From: Clostridia bacterium
GTDB taxonomy: Bacteria; Bacillota; Clostridia; Oscillospirales; CAG-272
Reading direction: 5' to 3'
NCBI GenBank assembly: GCA_017408535.1
Contig: JAFQUL010000186.1
Location: forward strand, 1-5,666
Length of the DNA stretch: 5,666 nucleotides
How positions within the stretch are numbered: the first letter of the stretch is position 1; each line of letters starts with the position of its first letter. The notes under the pieces are model-generated. The model was not told the DNA's origin and did no database searches. It saw only the letters and a list, made by a program, of their open reading frames with translations. A program made the position numbers and the translations under genes. Positions 1 to 5,666 of this stretch are shown piece after piece.

Positions 1-565
1 CCTCGACGGTATCGATGATGGAGGAAAGCTCCTCCTCAGTAACGGTAGGCTCGTCCTCGGTGCGGTCCTTTCCCCAGAGCTTTCTGAGAAGGAACAGCAA
101 AGCCATAACGATAAAGACGATGGGGCTGAGCAGTACGGTAAGTATACGGGTGGGAATGGCGATCACACGGACAACGGTATCTGCACGCTGCTTTGAAAGT
201 ATTTTCGGGAGGATCTCACCGAAGATAAGTATCACGATAGTTATAAGAACAGTAGCAACGGTTGAAGCCAGTGCCACGTTATTCTTAAACAGATTCATGA
301 CGATAAGAGTGGTACAGGTAGAAACGGCAATATTAGCAAGGTTATTACCGATAAGGATAGCCGAAAGAGCTGTAGTAAAGTTCTCTGCTATACCGTATGC
401 CATTTTTGCGGTAAGAGAGCCGTTATCGGCCGCCTTGCGCAGACGCATTCTGTTAGCGGAATTAAACGCTATCTCAGATGCGGAAAAATATGCTGATAAG
501 CATATCATTATGAAAATCACAAGATATGCCCACCACATTTTGGCAAAATGCTCACCGAAGGTCAT
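1..565 (-). CDS. CNNM/CorC-family (DUF21) membrane protein, 3' end beyond the window
   Basis: This is the N-terminal 188 residues of a CorC/CNNM-type protein, a family linked to Mg2+ or other divalent cation export and tolerance. The gene leaves the window at the left edge before any CBS domain. Hydrophobic segments lie at about residues 11-27, 64-90, 97-117 and 132-161, as expected for the DUF21 membrane domain. The conserved family residues are all present: YFSASE (S28, S30, E31), GNNLANI (N74, N75, N78), S82, and FGEILPK (E117, P120, K121). An acidic helix begins at TEEEL (176-180), where the linker to the CBS pair is expected. The ATG at 565 overlaps the TGA of the upstream paralogue in an ATGA. 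It is preceded by AAAGGAGG seven bases upstream, which fixes the start. The two genes are surely co-transcribed and probably translationally coupled. Family is confident; the transported ion is not known. Confidence 0.9.
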   Translation of the reverse strand, partial: MTFGEHFAKMWWAYLVIFIMICLSAYFSASEIAFNSANRMRLRKAADNGSLTAKMAYGIAENFTTALSAILIGNNLANIAVSTCTTLIVMNLFKNNVALASTVATVLITIVILIFGEILPKILSKQRADTVVRVIAIPTRILTVLLSPIVFIVMALLFLLRKLWGKDRTEDEPTVTEEELSSIIDTVE

Positions 566-1890
566 ACTTCCGCCTCCTTTGCTGCGAGAGCCGCAAGGTC
601 CTCGTCATCAAGAATATGGATAATGACCTCGGCAATACTGTTCTTCTCAACAGATTTTGCCGTAAATTCCAGGTCGTTATATACAAAGGACTCATCTTCC
701 TCGGGAAAATGGCCCAGGATCTCAAGAATAAAAGAAATAATCGGCTTACCGGCAACGTTTTCCGAAACGTTATCAAGTCCCATCCGCTCGTAAGCCTCAC
801 CGACAGACATATGAGTATTAACAGCGTACTTATTTCCGCCAAGAGGCTGGAAGTTCTGGTCTACGCTGTCATCCTCGTCAAATATCTCACCTACAAGTTC
901 CTCAAGAATATCCTCGACTGTAATAAGTCCAACAAATTTCTTTGAGTCGTCAAGCACGAATGAAATATACTTCTTGTGTTGGCGCATCTCGGTAAGCACG
1001 CTGTCAATGTTAGCGTGTGTGCTGACGAAATGAGGAGGCTGCATTACCGAACGAAGCTTCACTCCGGGGTTACGGCGGTACTCGGTAAGAAACTCTCTGG
1101 TACGCAAAACCCCTATTACTCTTGATGAATTTGCCGCCATAATGGGCAAACGTGAGTGAGTGGTGTTGCGTATTATCTCAAGTATCTCGTGAGTAGGCGC
1201 GTTAACACCGATAGAGACAGCATCACGCTCCATAGTCATAATGTCACCGACGGTGGTCTTGTTAAATTCAAGTGCCGACTTGAGCATATCACCCTGCTCC
1301 TCGTTAACGACACCCTCCTCCTCTGCTATCTCAATGATCTCACTGAGCTCATCCTCGGTGATCGACGGCTCTGCATTGTGCGATGCAAATCTGCGTGAAA
1401 CACTGTCGGAAAGCAGATTGAAAAGTGCGGATATGGGAGCAAGTACCTTCATCAGAAAACGGAGAGAGCTCTCAAAAAACAGAGATACGCTCTCGCTGCG
1501 GTCATTAGCAAAGCTCTTTGGGATCATCTCGCTGAAAAGGAAGATCACAGCGGTACTGATAGCAGAGCAAATAACCGAAAAAGCAAAGGAATCAAGGAAT
1601 TCCTCTGTAGAACCGAATTTGTCTCTGAAAAGGTCTGTAGCTAAAATGGTGAAGATCGCAGCACCGGCGATCTTTGTAACGTTGTTGCCCACCAGAAGAG
1701 TGGTAAGTGCCTTATCAAACTTGTTGATAATAAACATTACACCTTTGGCACGCTTGTTACCGTCATCTGCGATAGCCTTGATCTTGATCTTGTTTACTGC
1801 GGAAAACGAGCTTTCCGTTGCGGCGAAATAAGCACCACCGAGAACGCAAAAAACAAATGCGATCCATAAGGGTATACTGTCACTACCCAT
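562..1890 (-). CDS. CNNM/CorC-family protein with CBS pair and CorC/HlyC C-terminal domain; altered ion-site residues
   Basis: A complete CorC/HlyC-family protein (442 aa from the ATG at 1890). Hydrophobic segments of a DUF21/CNNM domain cover about residues 7-165. A CBS pair follows (about 205-335), with 'HSRLPIM' and 'ITVEDILEELVGEI' typical of the family, then a CorC/HlyC-type C-terminal domain (about 350-430). In place of the usual M-V-P-R of the first CBS strand it has M-T-M-E-R. The membrane domain departs from family consensus: YFAATE for YFSxSE (A23, T25), GNNVTKI for GNNLVNI (K73), and A77 for a usual serine. E121 in SEMIPK is kept. The ATG at 1926 would add 12 residues but has no clear ribosome site. 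The ATG at 1890 has CAGGAG upstream, though at a long 14-base distance, and gives a more typical N-terminus. I prefer 1890 with only moderate certainty. The end overlaps the next gene by four bases. Family is secure; whether it transports anything is uncertain. Confidence 0.88.
   Translation of the reverse strand: MGSDSIPLWIAFVFCVLGGAYFAATESSFSAVNKIKIKAIADDGNKRAKGVMFIINKFDKALTTLLVGNNVTKIAGAAIFTILATDLFRDKFGSTEEFLDSFAFSVICSAISTAVIFLFSEMIPKSFANDRSESVSLFFESSLRFLMKVLAPISALFNLLSDSVSRRFASHNAEPSITEDELSEIIEIAEEEGVVNEEQGDMLKSALEFNKTTVGDIMTMERDAVSIGVNAPTHEILEIIRNTTHSRLPIMAANSSRVIGVLRTREFLTEYRRNPGVKLRSVMQPPHFVSTHANIDSVLTEMRQHKKYISFVLDDSKKFVGLITVEDILEELVGEIFDEDDSVDQNFQPLGGNKYAVNTHMSVGEAYERMGLDNVSENVAGKPIISFILEILGHFPEEDESFVYNDLEFTAKSVEKNSIAEVIIHILDDEDLAALAAKEAEV
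573..580 (-). promoter_or_regulatory. Strong ribosome binding site inside the upstream gene
   Basis: On the minus strand AAAGGAGG lies seven bases before the ATG at 565. It sits within the last codons of the upstream CorC-family gene. It decides the start of the partial gene and suggests that the downstream protein is made at least as efficiently as the upstream one. Confidence 0.85.
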
Positions 1891-1966
1891 GATTTTGGAA
1901 CCATCTCCTGACTTTATAAAGATCATACTCAGACTGAAATAAACATCTTATCCAAGCATTTCGTAT

Positions 1967-1995
1967 ATTTTATCATCAATATGTGATTTTGTCAA
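1967..1995 (-). promoter_or_regulatory. Near-consensus sigma-A-type promoter for the CorC-family pair
   Basis: Read on the minus strand, a perfect TTGACA (-35, at 1995-1990) is followed by a 17-base spacer and TAAAAT (-10, at 1972-1967). A TG one base before the -10 makes it an extended -10. Transcription should start near 1960, giving a leader of about 34 bases to the 1926 ATG or 70 bases to the 1890 ATG. The strength of the match suggests substantial basal transcription. The -35 lies on one arm of an inverted repeat, so a repressor could block it. Confidence 0.8.
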
Positions 1996-2038
1996 CAAAT
2001 TACATTTTTTATACGCTGTTTATCGTCAATTTGTTTAC
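1991..2038. repeat. Inverted repeat in the divergent control region, possible operator
   Basis: GTCAACAAATT at 1991-2001 is the inverted copy of AATTTGTTTAC at 2028-2038, matching at 10 of 11 positions, with 26 bases between. Outward of each arm the similarity resumes as TTTTGT/ACAAAA if a two-base gap is allowed. The left arm overlaps the minus-strand -35. The right arm holds TTTACA, a -35-like hexamer on the plus strand. The arms could be a pair of regulator sites, or could look alike because both carry a -35 with the same upstream bases. No regulator gene is in the window. Confidence 0.45.
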
Positions 2039-2066
2039 ACAAAAGTACTTTTTGGGAATTTTATGA

Positions 2067-2095
2067 TTGCTTTTCCCTTTGCTCCATGATAAAAT
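2067..2095 (+). promoter_or_regulatory. Probable promoter for the alpha-galactosidase operon
   Basis: TTGCTT (-35, 2067-2072; only TTG fits consensus) is followed by a 17-base spacer and TAAAAT (-10, 2090-2095) with an upstream TG at 2087-2088, an extended -10. Transcription would start near 2102, giving a leader of about 70 bases before the ATG at 2171. A weak -35 with a good extended -10 is what an activated or regulated promoter often looks like, but that is inference. A less likely alternative is TTTACA (2034-2039) with TTTTAT (2059-2064) at a 19-base spacing. Confidence 0.55.
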
Positions 2096-2104
2096 ATATA
2101 TAAT

Positions 2105-2118
2105 ATCTGTAATCAGAT
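2105..2118 (+). promoter_or_regulatory. Small stem-loop or palindrome at the start of the galactosidase leader
   Basis: ATCTG-TAAT-CAGAT forms a five-pair stem with a four-base loop, just after the predicted transcription start. A second short stem, GCGG/CCGC, with a seven-base loop follows at 2125-2139. Both are too small and AT-rich to call a riboswitch or terminator. The first could equally be a 14-bp palindromic protein site just downstream of the promoter. Confidence 0.25.
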
Positions 2119-2170
2119 GACACTGCGGACAATCACCGCTTCAATACTGTATAAGAAAGGGTTTACCAAC

Positions 2171-4333
2171 ATGAGCATTATCTTTGACAATGAAAAGAAA
2201 CTGTTCACCATCAACACCAAAAATTCAGAGTACATTTTCCAGCTTCTCTACGGCAAGTTCCCGATACATCTTTACTACGGTAAGCCCGGAGGAGAATACG
2301 AGGAGCATAAAGTAAACTGGATCGCATTCGCACCCTATTATCCTGAGCACGGTGTAGAGTATACCCCCGATCTCTGTAAGAGAGAGTACGCCGGCTTTGA
2401 TAACGGCGACTTCCGTGCATCCTCTATCAAAATCAGAAATGCAAACGGTGATATGTCCACCGATCTTATCTATAAGTCTCACAGAATATTCTCCGGCAGA
2501 CTTGAGCTCCCGGGTCTTCCCTTTGCAGACACAGCTGAGGATACCGAAACCCTTGAGCTTACCATGATAGATGAGCTTACCGGTGTTGAGGTAAAGCTCT
2601 ACTATACCGTTTACGCCGAAGAGGATATCATTTCCCGTTACGTTTCCGTTACCAACAGCGGCAGCGACAAGGTAGTTATAGAAAAGCTTATGAGCCTTCT
2701 TCTCGACCTTCCCGACCACGAATACGATATGATCAGCCTTTACGGTCAGCACTGGAAGGAGAGACATTTCCAGCGTCATCCCCTGCACTACGGCGCACAG
2801 AACGTTTTCAGCCGCCGCGGTGCATCCAGCCATCAGTTTAACCCCTTCATCGCTCTTGCCGCAAAAGATGCAGACGAGATCAGCGGTAATGTATACGGCT
2901 TTAACTTTGTATACAGCGGCAGCTTTCTTGACGAGGTAGAGGTCGACCAGCAGGGCTTTACCAGAGTTCAGCTTGGACTTGGTGAGGAGAACTTCTCCTG
3001 GAGACTTGCGGTCGGTGAGACATTCACTTCTCCCGAGGCAATAATGACCTTCACTGACAGCGGTATCGGTCAGATGTCCCGTAACTTCCATAAATTCGTC
3101 AAGGCCCATATACTTCCCCCTGAGCCCTTTGCACAGCGTCCCGTTGTACTTAATACATGGGAAGCATGCTATATGGATATTAACGAGAACGTGCTGCTTG
3201 AGTTTGCCGATGCGGCAGTAGACGTTGGTATTGATATGATAGTTATGGATGACGGCTGGTTCGGCGAACGTCACGAGGACAACGCAGGTCTCGGCGACTG
3301 GTACGAGAACAAAAAGAAATTCCCCGAGGGTCTGAAGGCCTTCGTTGATAAGATAAAGAGCCGCGGTATCAAGTTCGGTATCTGGATAGAGCCTGAGATG
3401 GTCAACCCCGATTCCGATCTGTACAGAGCACATCCCGACTGGTGCCTGCACTGCAAGGGCAGAACACGTCTTGAGTCCCGTCAGCAGCTGGTTCTCGACA
3501 TGGGTAACCCCGAGGTAGTCGAATACCTTAAAAACAGCTTTAAGAAGACCTTTGACGGTGTCGCTATAGATTACTTCAAGTGGGATGCAAACAGACATCT
3601 TTCCCCCGTTGGCTCTGCGATTCTTGAGCCTGAGTGTCAGGGCGAGGCCGCATACAGATTTATGCTCGGCAGCTACGAGCTGTTCCGCTGGCTGAAGGAG
3701 ACCTACCCCAACGCTATGCTTGAGAACTGCTCCGGCGGCGGCGGACGTTACGATCTCGGTATGATGAAGTACAGCACTATGATCTGGACCAGCGACAATA
3801 CCGTTCCAAGCTACAGAATAGGCATTCAGCACTCCTCTATGCTTGCATATCCCGCAGCTACCATGAGCTGTCACATCTCAAATCATCATAACATCTGTAA
3901 CGACCCGAGACAGCTCAAGTACCGCTTTGAGGTTGCGCTCGGCGGCGCTCTCGGCTATGAGTTCCACCTTCCCCATGCAAACGAGGAGGTAAAGGCTACT
4001 ATCAGAGAGCAGATAAAGACCTACCGTAAGTATGAAAAGCTTATTCTTGACGGTGAGTATTATCCCGTTGCAAATCCCTTTGAAAAGAATTACAGCGCAT
4101 ACTACTATACCACTGAGGGACGCGATAAGTTCCTTCTCTCCTTCCTTCAGTTCTCACCCGAGGAAAATGCCCGCGAGATAACCATTCCCGTCCTTGAAGC
4201 AAATGAAAACGCGATCTACCTTGAGGAGTTCAGCGGAAAGAGCTACACCGGCAGAGAGCTTAGGTCCGGAATCAAGGTAATGACCGATAACACCGACTGC
4301 AACTCCACTATGTGGTCTTTTATACTGCAGTAA
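2171..4333 (+). CDS. GH36 alpha-galactosidase, cytoplasmic
   Basis: A 720-residue glycoside hydrolase family 36 enzyme that removes terminal alpha-galactose from melibiose and raffinose-type sugars. The full family layout is present: N-terminal beta-sandwich (about 5-300), with the family segments 'RRGASSHQFNPFIAL' and 'VEVDQ'; a TIM barrel (about 320-630); and a C-terminal beta domain (about 630-720). Barrel motifs are MDDGWFG (D360, D361), KWDAN with predicted nucleophile D472, ENCSGGGGR (C520), and WTSDNT with predicted acid/base D542. D472 and D542 are 70 residues apart, the spacing of the catalytic pair in characterised bacterial GH36 enzymes. Departures from consensus are V545 where SDxTD has Asp, and GYEFH (H599) where GYELD is usual. 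The ATG at 2171 is chosen because AAAGGG lies nine bases upstream; an in-frame ATG at 2117 lacks such a site and its 18 extra residues fit no family feature. No signal peptide or membrane segment is seen. First gene of the operon; the PHP gene follows after 36 bases without a terminator. Activity is very likely; exact substrate is not shown. Confidence 0.95.
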   Translation: MSIIFDNEKKLFTINTKNSEYIFQLLYGKFPIHLYYGKPGGEYEEHKVNWIAFAPYYPEHGVEYTPDLCKREYAGFDNGDFRASSIKIRNANGDMSTDLIYKSHRIFSGRLELPGLPFADTAEDTETLELTMIDELTGVEVKLYYTVYAEEDIISRYVSVTNSGSDKVVIEKLMSLLLDLPDHEYDMISLYGQHWKERHFQRHPLHYGAQNVFSRRGASSHQFNPFIALAAKDADEISGNVYGFNFVYSGSFLDEVEVDQQGFTRVQLGLGEENFSWRLAVGETFTSPEAIMTFTDSGIGQMSRNFHKFVKAHILPPEPFAQRPVVLNTWEACYMDINENVLLEFADAAVDVGIDMIVMDDGWFGERHEDNAGLGDWYENKKKFPEGLKAFVDKIKSRGIKFGIWIEPEMVNPDSDLYRAHPDWCLHCKGRTRLESRQQLVLDMGNPEVVEYLKNSFKKTFDGVAIDYFKWDANRHLSPVGSAILEPECQGEAAYRFMLGSYELFRWLKETYPNAMLENCSGGGGRYDLGMMKYSTMIWTSDNTVPSYRIGIQHSSMLAYPAATMSCHISNHHNICNDPRQLKYRFEVALGGALGYEFHLPHANEEVKATIREQIKTYRKYEKLILDGEYYPVANPFEKNYSAYYYTTEGRDKFLLSFLQFSPEENAREITIPVLEANENAIYLEEFSGKSYTGRELRSGIKVMTDNTDCNSTMWSFILQ

Positions 4334-4352
4334 AACTAAATCCAGATATTAT

Positions 4353-4358
4353 AAAGGA
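4353..4358 (+). promoter_or_regulatory. Ribosome binding site of the first PHP gene
   Basis: AAAGGA lies 11 bases before the ATG at 4370, a slightly long distance through an A-rich spacer. It is the only purine-rich candidate in the 36-base gap after the galactosidase stop. The gap holds no hairpin plus T-run, so read-through from the galactosidase gene is expected. Confidence 0.6.
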
Positions 4359-4369
4359 CTGTAAAAAAC

Positions 4370-5311
4370 ATGATACGTCAACAAGCATTTGAAAACAAAT
4401 CGATAAAAATGCTCAAAGGCGCACTGCACGCTCATACGACCCGTTCCGATGGTGTAGATACCCCTGAGGAAAGCATTAAATTTCATTATGACAACGGATA
4501 TGATTTTATGATGCTCAGTGATCATGCCGTGTACAACATGAAAGAAGATTACTGTCCCGATATTCCGCTTACCATTATCCCGGGTGCAGAAATAGATGCA
4601 GGTATTTCGGATGACAGTATGCCTGACGGTAACCGTCACTTCGATGCCCTTTGTATCGGACCGATCAACGCCCCTTCTGCTTCCCTCGAGCAGGACCAGC
4701 CACTGTCCGCCTCGGTAGAATATGACAGCTTTGAAGAATATCAGGCATATCTTGACTCACTGCATCACATGGGAATGATAACCTGCATATCCCATCCTCA
4801 GAGAGACTATACACCGCCACGCTACCTCGAGCGCATCAAGGGACACTTTGCAATGGAAATATATAACAGTTCAAGCGATATTGAATATGACCTTGATGCA
4901 GACGCTCCTTTCTGGGACGAAATGCTTGATAACGGTGTGAATCTTTTCGGGATCGCCTGCGATGATGACGAGGGTGATTATTACTGTGGGCACGGCTGGG
5001 TAATGGTCAGGGCCGAGAACAATCCCCACGCCATTATGGATGCACTAAACAATGGTGAATTCTACTCCTCCTGCGGTCCCGAAATATACGACTTCTATGT
5101 TCACGGAAATAAAGTTGTAATCGAATGTTCCCCTGTTGAAGTAATATATCTTCATTGTGCAAAACACCCCAATGACAGGGTCTTTGAACCCGGAAAAGAA
5201 ATTACACACGGCGAGTTCTGTATCGACAAAAGTTATCCTTACGTCAGAATGTCCGTGGTAGACAAAAACGGTAAAAAAGCATGGACAAACCCTATATATA
5301 TTCATGAATAA
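4370..5311 (+). CDS. PHP-domain metallohydrolase, CehA/McbA-like, first of a tandem pair
   Basis: A 313-residue protein of the PHP (polymerase and histidinol phosphatase) fold, a metal-dependent phosphoesterase or hydrolase superfamily. Metal motifs in order are HAHTTRSDG (H20, H22, D27), SDH (D51, H52), GAE (E74), SHP (H142) and ACDDDEGD (D198-D200). The tail 'GHGWVMV...IMDALNNGEFYSSCGPEI' followed by a beta-rich end with 'AWTNPI' resembles CehA/McbA-type members, where the last metal motif usually reads DDxH. Here the expected His is Glu (E201), with H208 close by. No signal peptide is present, so the protein should be cytoplasmic. It follows the alpha-galactosidase by 36 bases and precedes a close paralogue, so it is probably in the same operon. 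A phosphoesterase role on a sugar phosphate or another small ester is possible, but nothing in the sequence names the substrate. Fold confident; function unknown. Confidence 0.9.
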   Translation: MIRQQAFENKSIKMLKGALHAHTTRSDGVDTPEESIKFHYDNGYDFMMLSDHAVYNMKEDYCPDIPLTIIPGAEIDAGISDDSMPDGNRHFDALCIGPINAPSASLEQDQPLSASVEYDSFEEYQAYLDSLHHMGMITCISHPQRDYTPPRYLERIKGHFAMEIYNSSSDIEYDLDADAPFWDEMLDNGVNLFGIACDDDEGDYYCGHGWVMVRAENNPHAIMDALNNGEFYSSCGPEIYDFYVHGNKVVIECSPVEVIYLHCAKHPNDRVFEPGKEITHGEFCIDKSYPYVRMSVVDKNGKKAWTNPIYIHE

Positions 5312-5410
5312 GAAAAATGTTATGATAAAAAGACAACAAGCATTCACAAACAAATCCATAAAGATGCTCAAGGGAGCGCTTCACTCCCACACCACAAGAT
5401 CTGACGGGGT
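4376..5410 (+). repeat. Direct repeat from duplication of the PHP gene
   Basis: The 5' part of the first PHP gene (from 4376) is repeated at the 5' part of the second (from 5331), an offset of 955 bases. The best-kept stretch runs from 'caacaagcatt' to 'atgctcaa', with mostly third-position changes after that. Conserved protein with drifted DNA points to an old duplication rather than a recent or assembly-made one. Confidence 0.75.
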
Positions 5411-5666
5411 CAACACACCCGAGTACTCGATAAAATACCACTATGACCACGGCTATGACTTTATGGTGATAAGTGACCATTCAAAGTATAATATGCGGGA
5501 TGATTTCTGTCCCGATATTCCTCTTACAATAGTCCCCGGTACAGAGAGCGGAGCGCTGGTCAAAGTTAAGCAAGGGCTCCGTCATTACGATGCCCTGTGT
5601 CTCGGTCCCATAGACGGTCTTCCCTCCCCTTACGTGCAGGATCAGCCTCTATCCAGCCCATGTGTC
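5322..5666 (+). CDS. PHP-domain metallohydrolase, second of a tandem pair, 3' end beyond the window
   Basis: The first 115 residues of a paralogue of the preceding gene. The start region 'RQQAFTNKSIKMLKGALH' is nearly the same as in the neighbour, and 42 of 50 residues agree by hand count across the first two metal motifs. H21, H23, D28, D52, H53 and E75 match the metal-binding positions; the later motifs are beyond the edge. After E75 the two proteins differ strongly for about a dozen residues, then converge again at 'RHYDALCLGP' and 'QDQPLS'. The ATG at 5322 aligns with the neighbour's start and lies 10 bases after its stop. An in-frame ATG at 5304 would overlap the upstream stop by eight bases and add six residues (MNKKNV). 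Neither has a good ribosome site, so translation may depend on coupling to the upstream gene. Homology favours 5322. Confidence 0.85.
   Translation, partial: MIKRQQAFTNKSIKMLKGALHSHTTRSDGVNTPEYSIKYHYDHGYDFMVISDHSKYNMRDDFCPDIPLTIVPGTESGALVKVKQGLRHYDALCLGPIDGLPSPYVQDQPLSSPCV

Noticed and set aside
15..623. 202-codon plus-strand open frame opposite the CorC-family genes
   Set aside because: The product is a low-complexity Ser/Arg/Ile-rich sequence, and the minus strand encodes a well-conserved DUF21 protein over the same bases.
1981..2100. Catabolite-repression (cre) site in the divergent region
   Set aside because: I looked for the central CG with flanking TGnAA/TTnCA pattern and found no convincing match.
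2099..2104. Perfect TATAAT as the plus-strand -10
   Set aside because: No acceptable -35 lies 16-18 bases upstream; the TAAAAT at 2090-2095 has an extended TG and a hexamer at 17 bases, so it is the better candidate.
2117..2170. Upstream in-frame start for the alpha-galactosidase
   Set aside because: The ATG at 2117 lies in a small palindrome and has no ribosome site, while the ATG at 2171 has AAAGGG at proper spacing and yields a typical GH36 N-terminus.
2225..3874. 549-codon open frame on the minus strand inside the galactosidase gene
   Set aside because: It is antisense to a clear GH36 enzyme over its catalytic core, its translation shows no recognisable domain, and the codon bias of the real gene readily leaves the opposite strand open.
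4334..4369. Terminator between galactosidase and PHP genes
   Set aside because: The 36-base gap has no GC-rich stem followed by a T-run.
5045..5480. Short minus-strand frames opposite the PHP genes
   Set aside because: They mirror the PHP coding sequence and appear at equivalent places in both copies only because the genes are duplicated; they have no ribosome site or recognisable domain.

Overview
The window looks like chromosomal DNA from a low-to-mid GC Gram-positive anaerobe, most likely a gut or rumen Clostridia member (Ruminococcus / Oscillospiraceae-like). This rests on strong AGGAGG-type ribosome binding sites, AT-rich sigma-A-type promoters, Firmicutes-style CorC-family proteins and a cytoplasmic GH36 alpha-galactosidase. 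The genus is a guess from sequence style, not a measured assignment. No RNA gene, mobile element, CRISPR array or convincing terminator is visible.

Left half (1-1926, minus strand): two adjacent paralogous CNNM/CorC-type membrane proteins, transcribed leftward from one strong promoter. The first-transcribed gene (562-1890, possibly to 1926) is complete: DUF21/CNNM membrane domain, CBS pair, CorC/HlyC C-terminal domain. The second (1-565) overlaps it by ATGA and runs off the left edge. The downstream protein keeps the usual polar residues of the CNNM cation site, while the upstream one has lost several of them. The pair may therefore be a working subunit plus a divergent partner.

Centre (1891/1927-2170): a divergent, AT-rich control region. 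It holds a near-consensus minus-strand promoter (TTGACA, 17-base spacer, extended -10 TGATAAAAT) and a weaker plus-strand promoter carrying the same extended -10. An inverted repeat (GTCAACAAATT / AATTTGTTTAC) has its left arm on the minus-strand -35.

Right half (2171-5666, plus strand): a probable operon of a GH36 alpha-galactosidase (720 aa), a PHP-domain metallohydrolase (313 aa), and a tandem paralogue of that PHP protein cut by the right edge. Gaps are 36 and about 10 bases. The galactosidase has no signal peptide, so it should act on imported alpha-galactosides such as melibiose or raffinose-type sugars. The PHP proteins resemble the CehA/McbA-like branch, whose substrates are mostly unknown; why they sit with an alpha-galactosidase is not clear from the sequence. 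The pair is the least conventional part of the window, but nothing here proves a new system.
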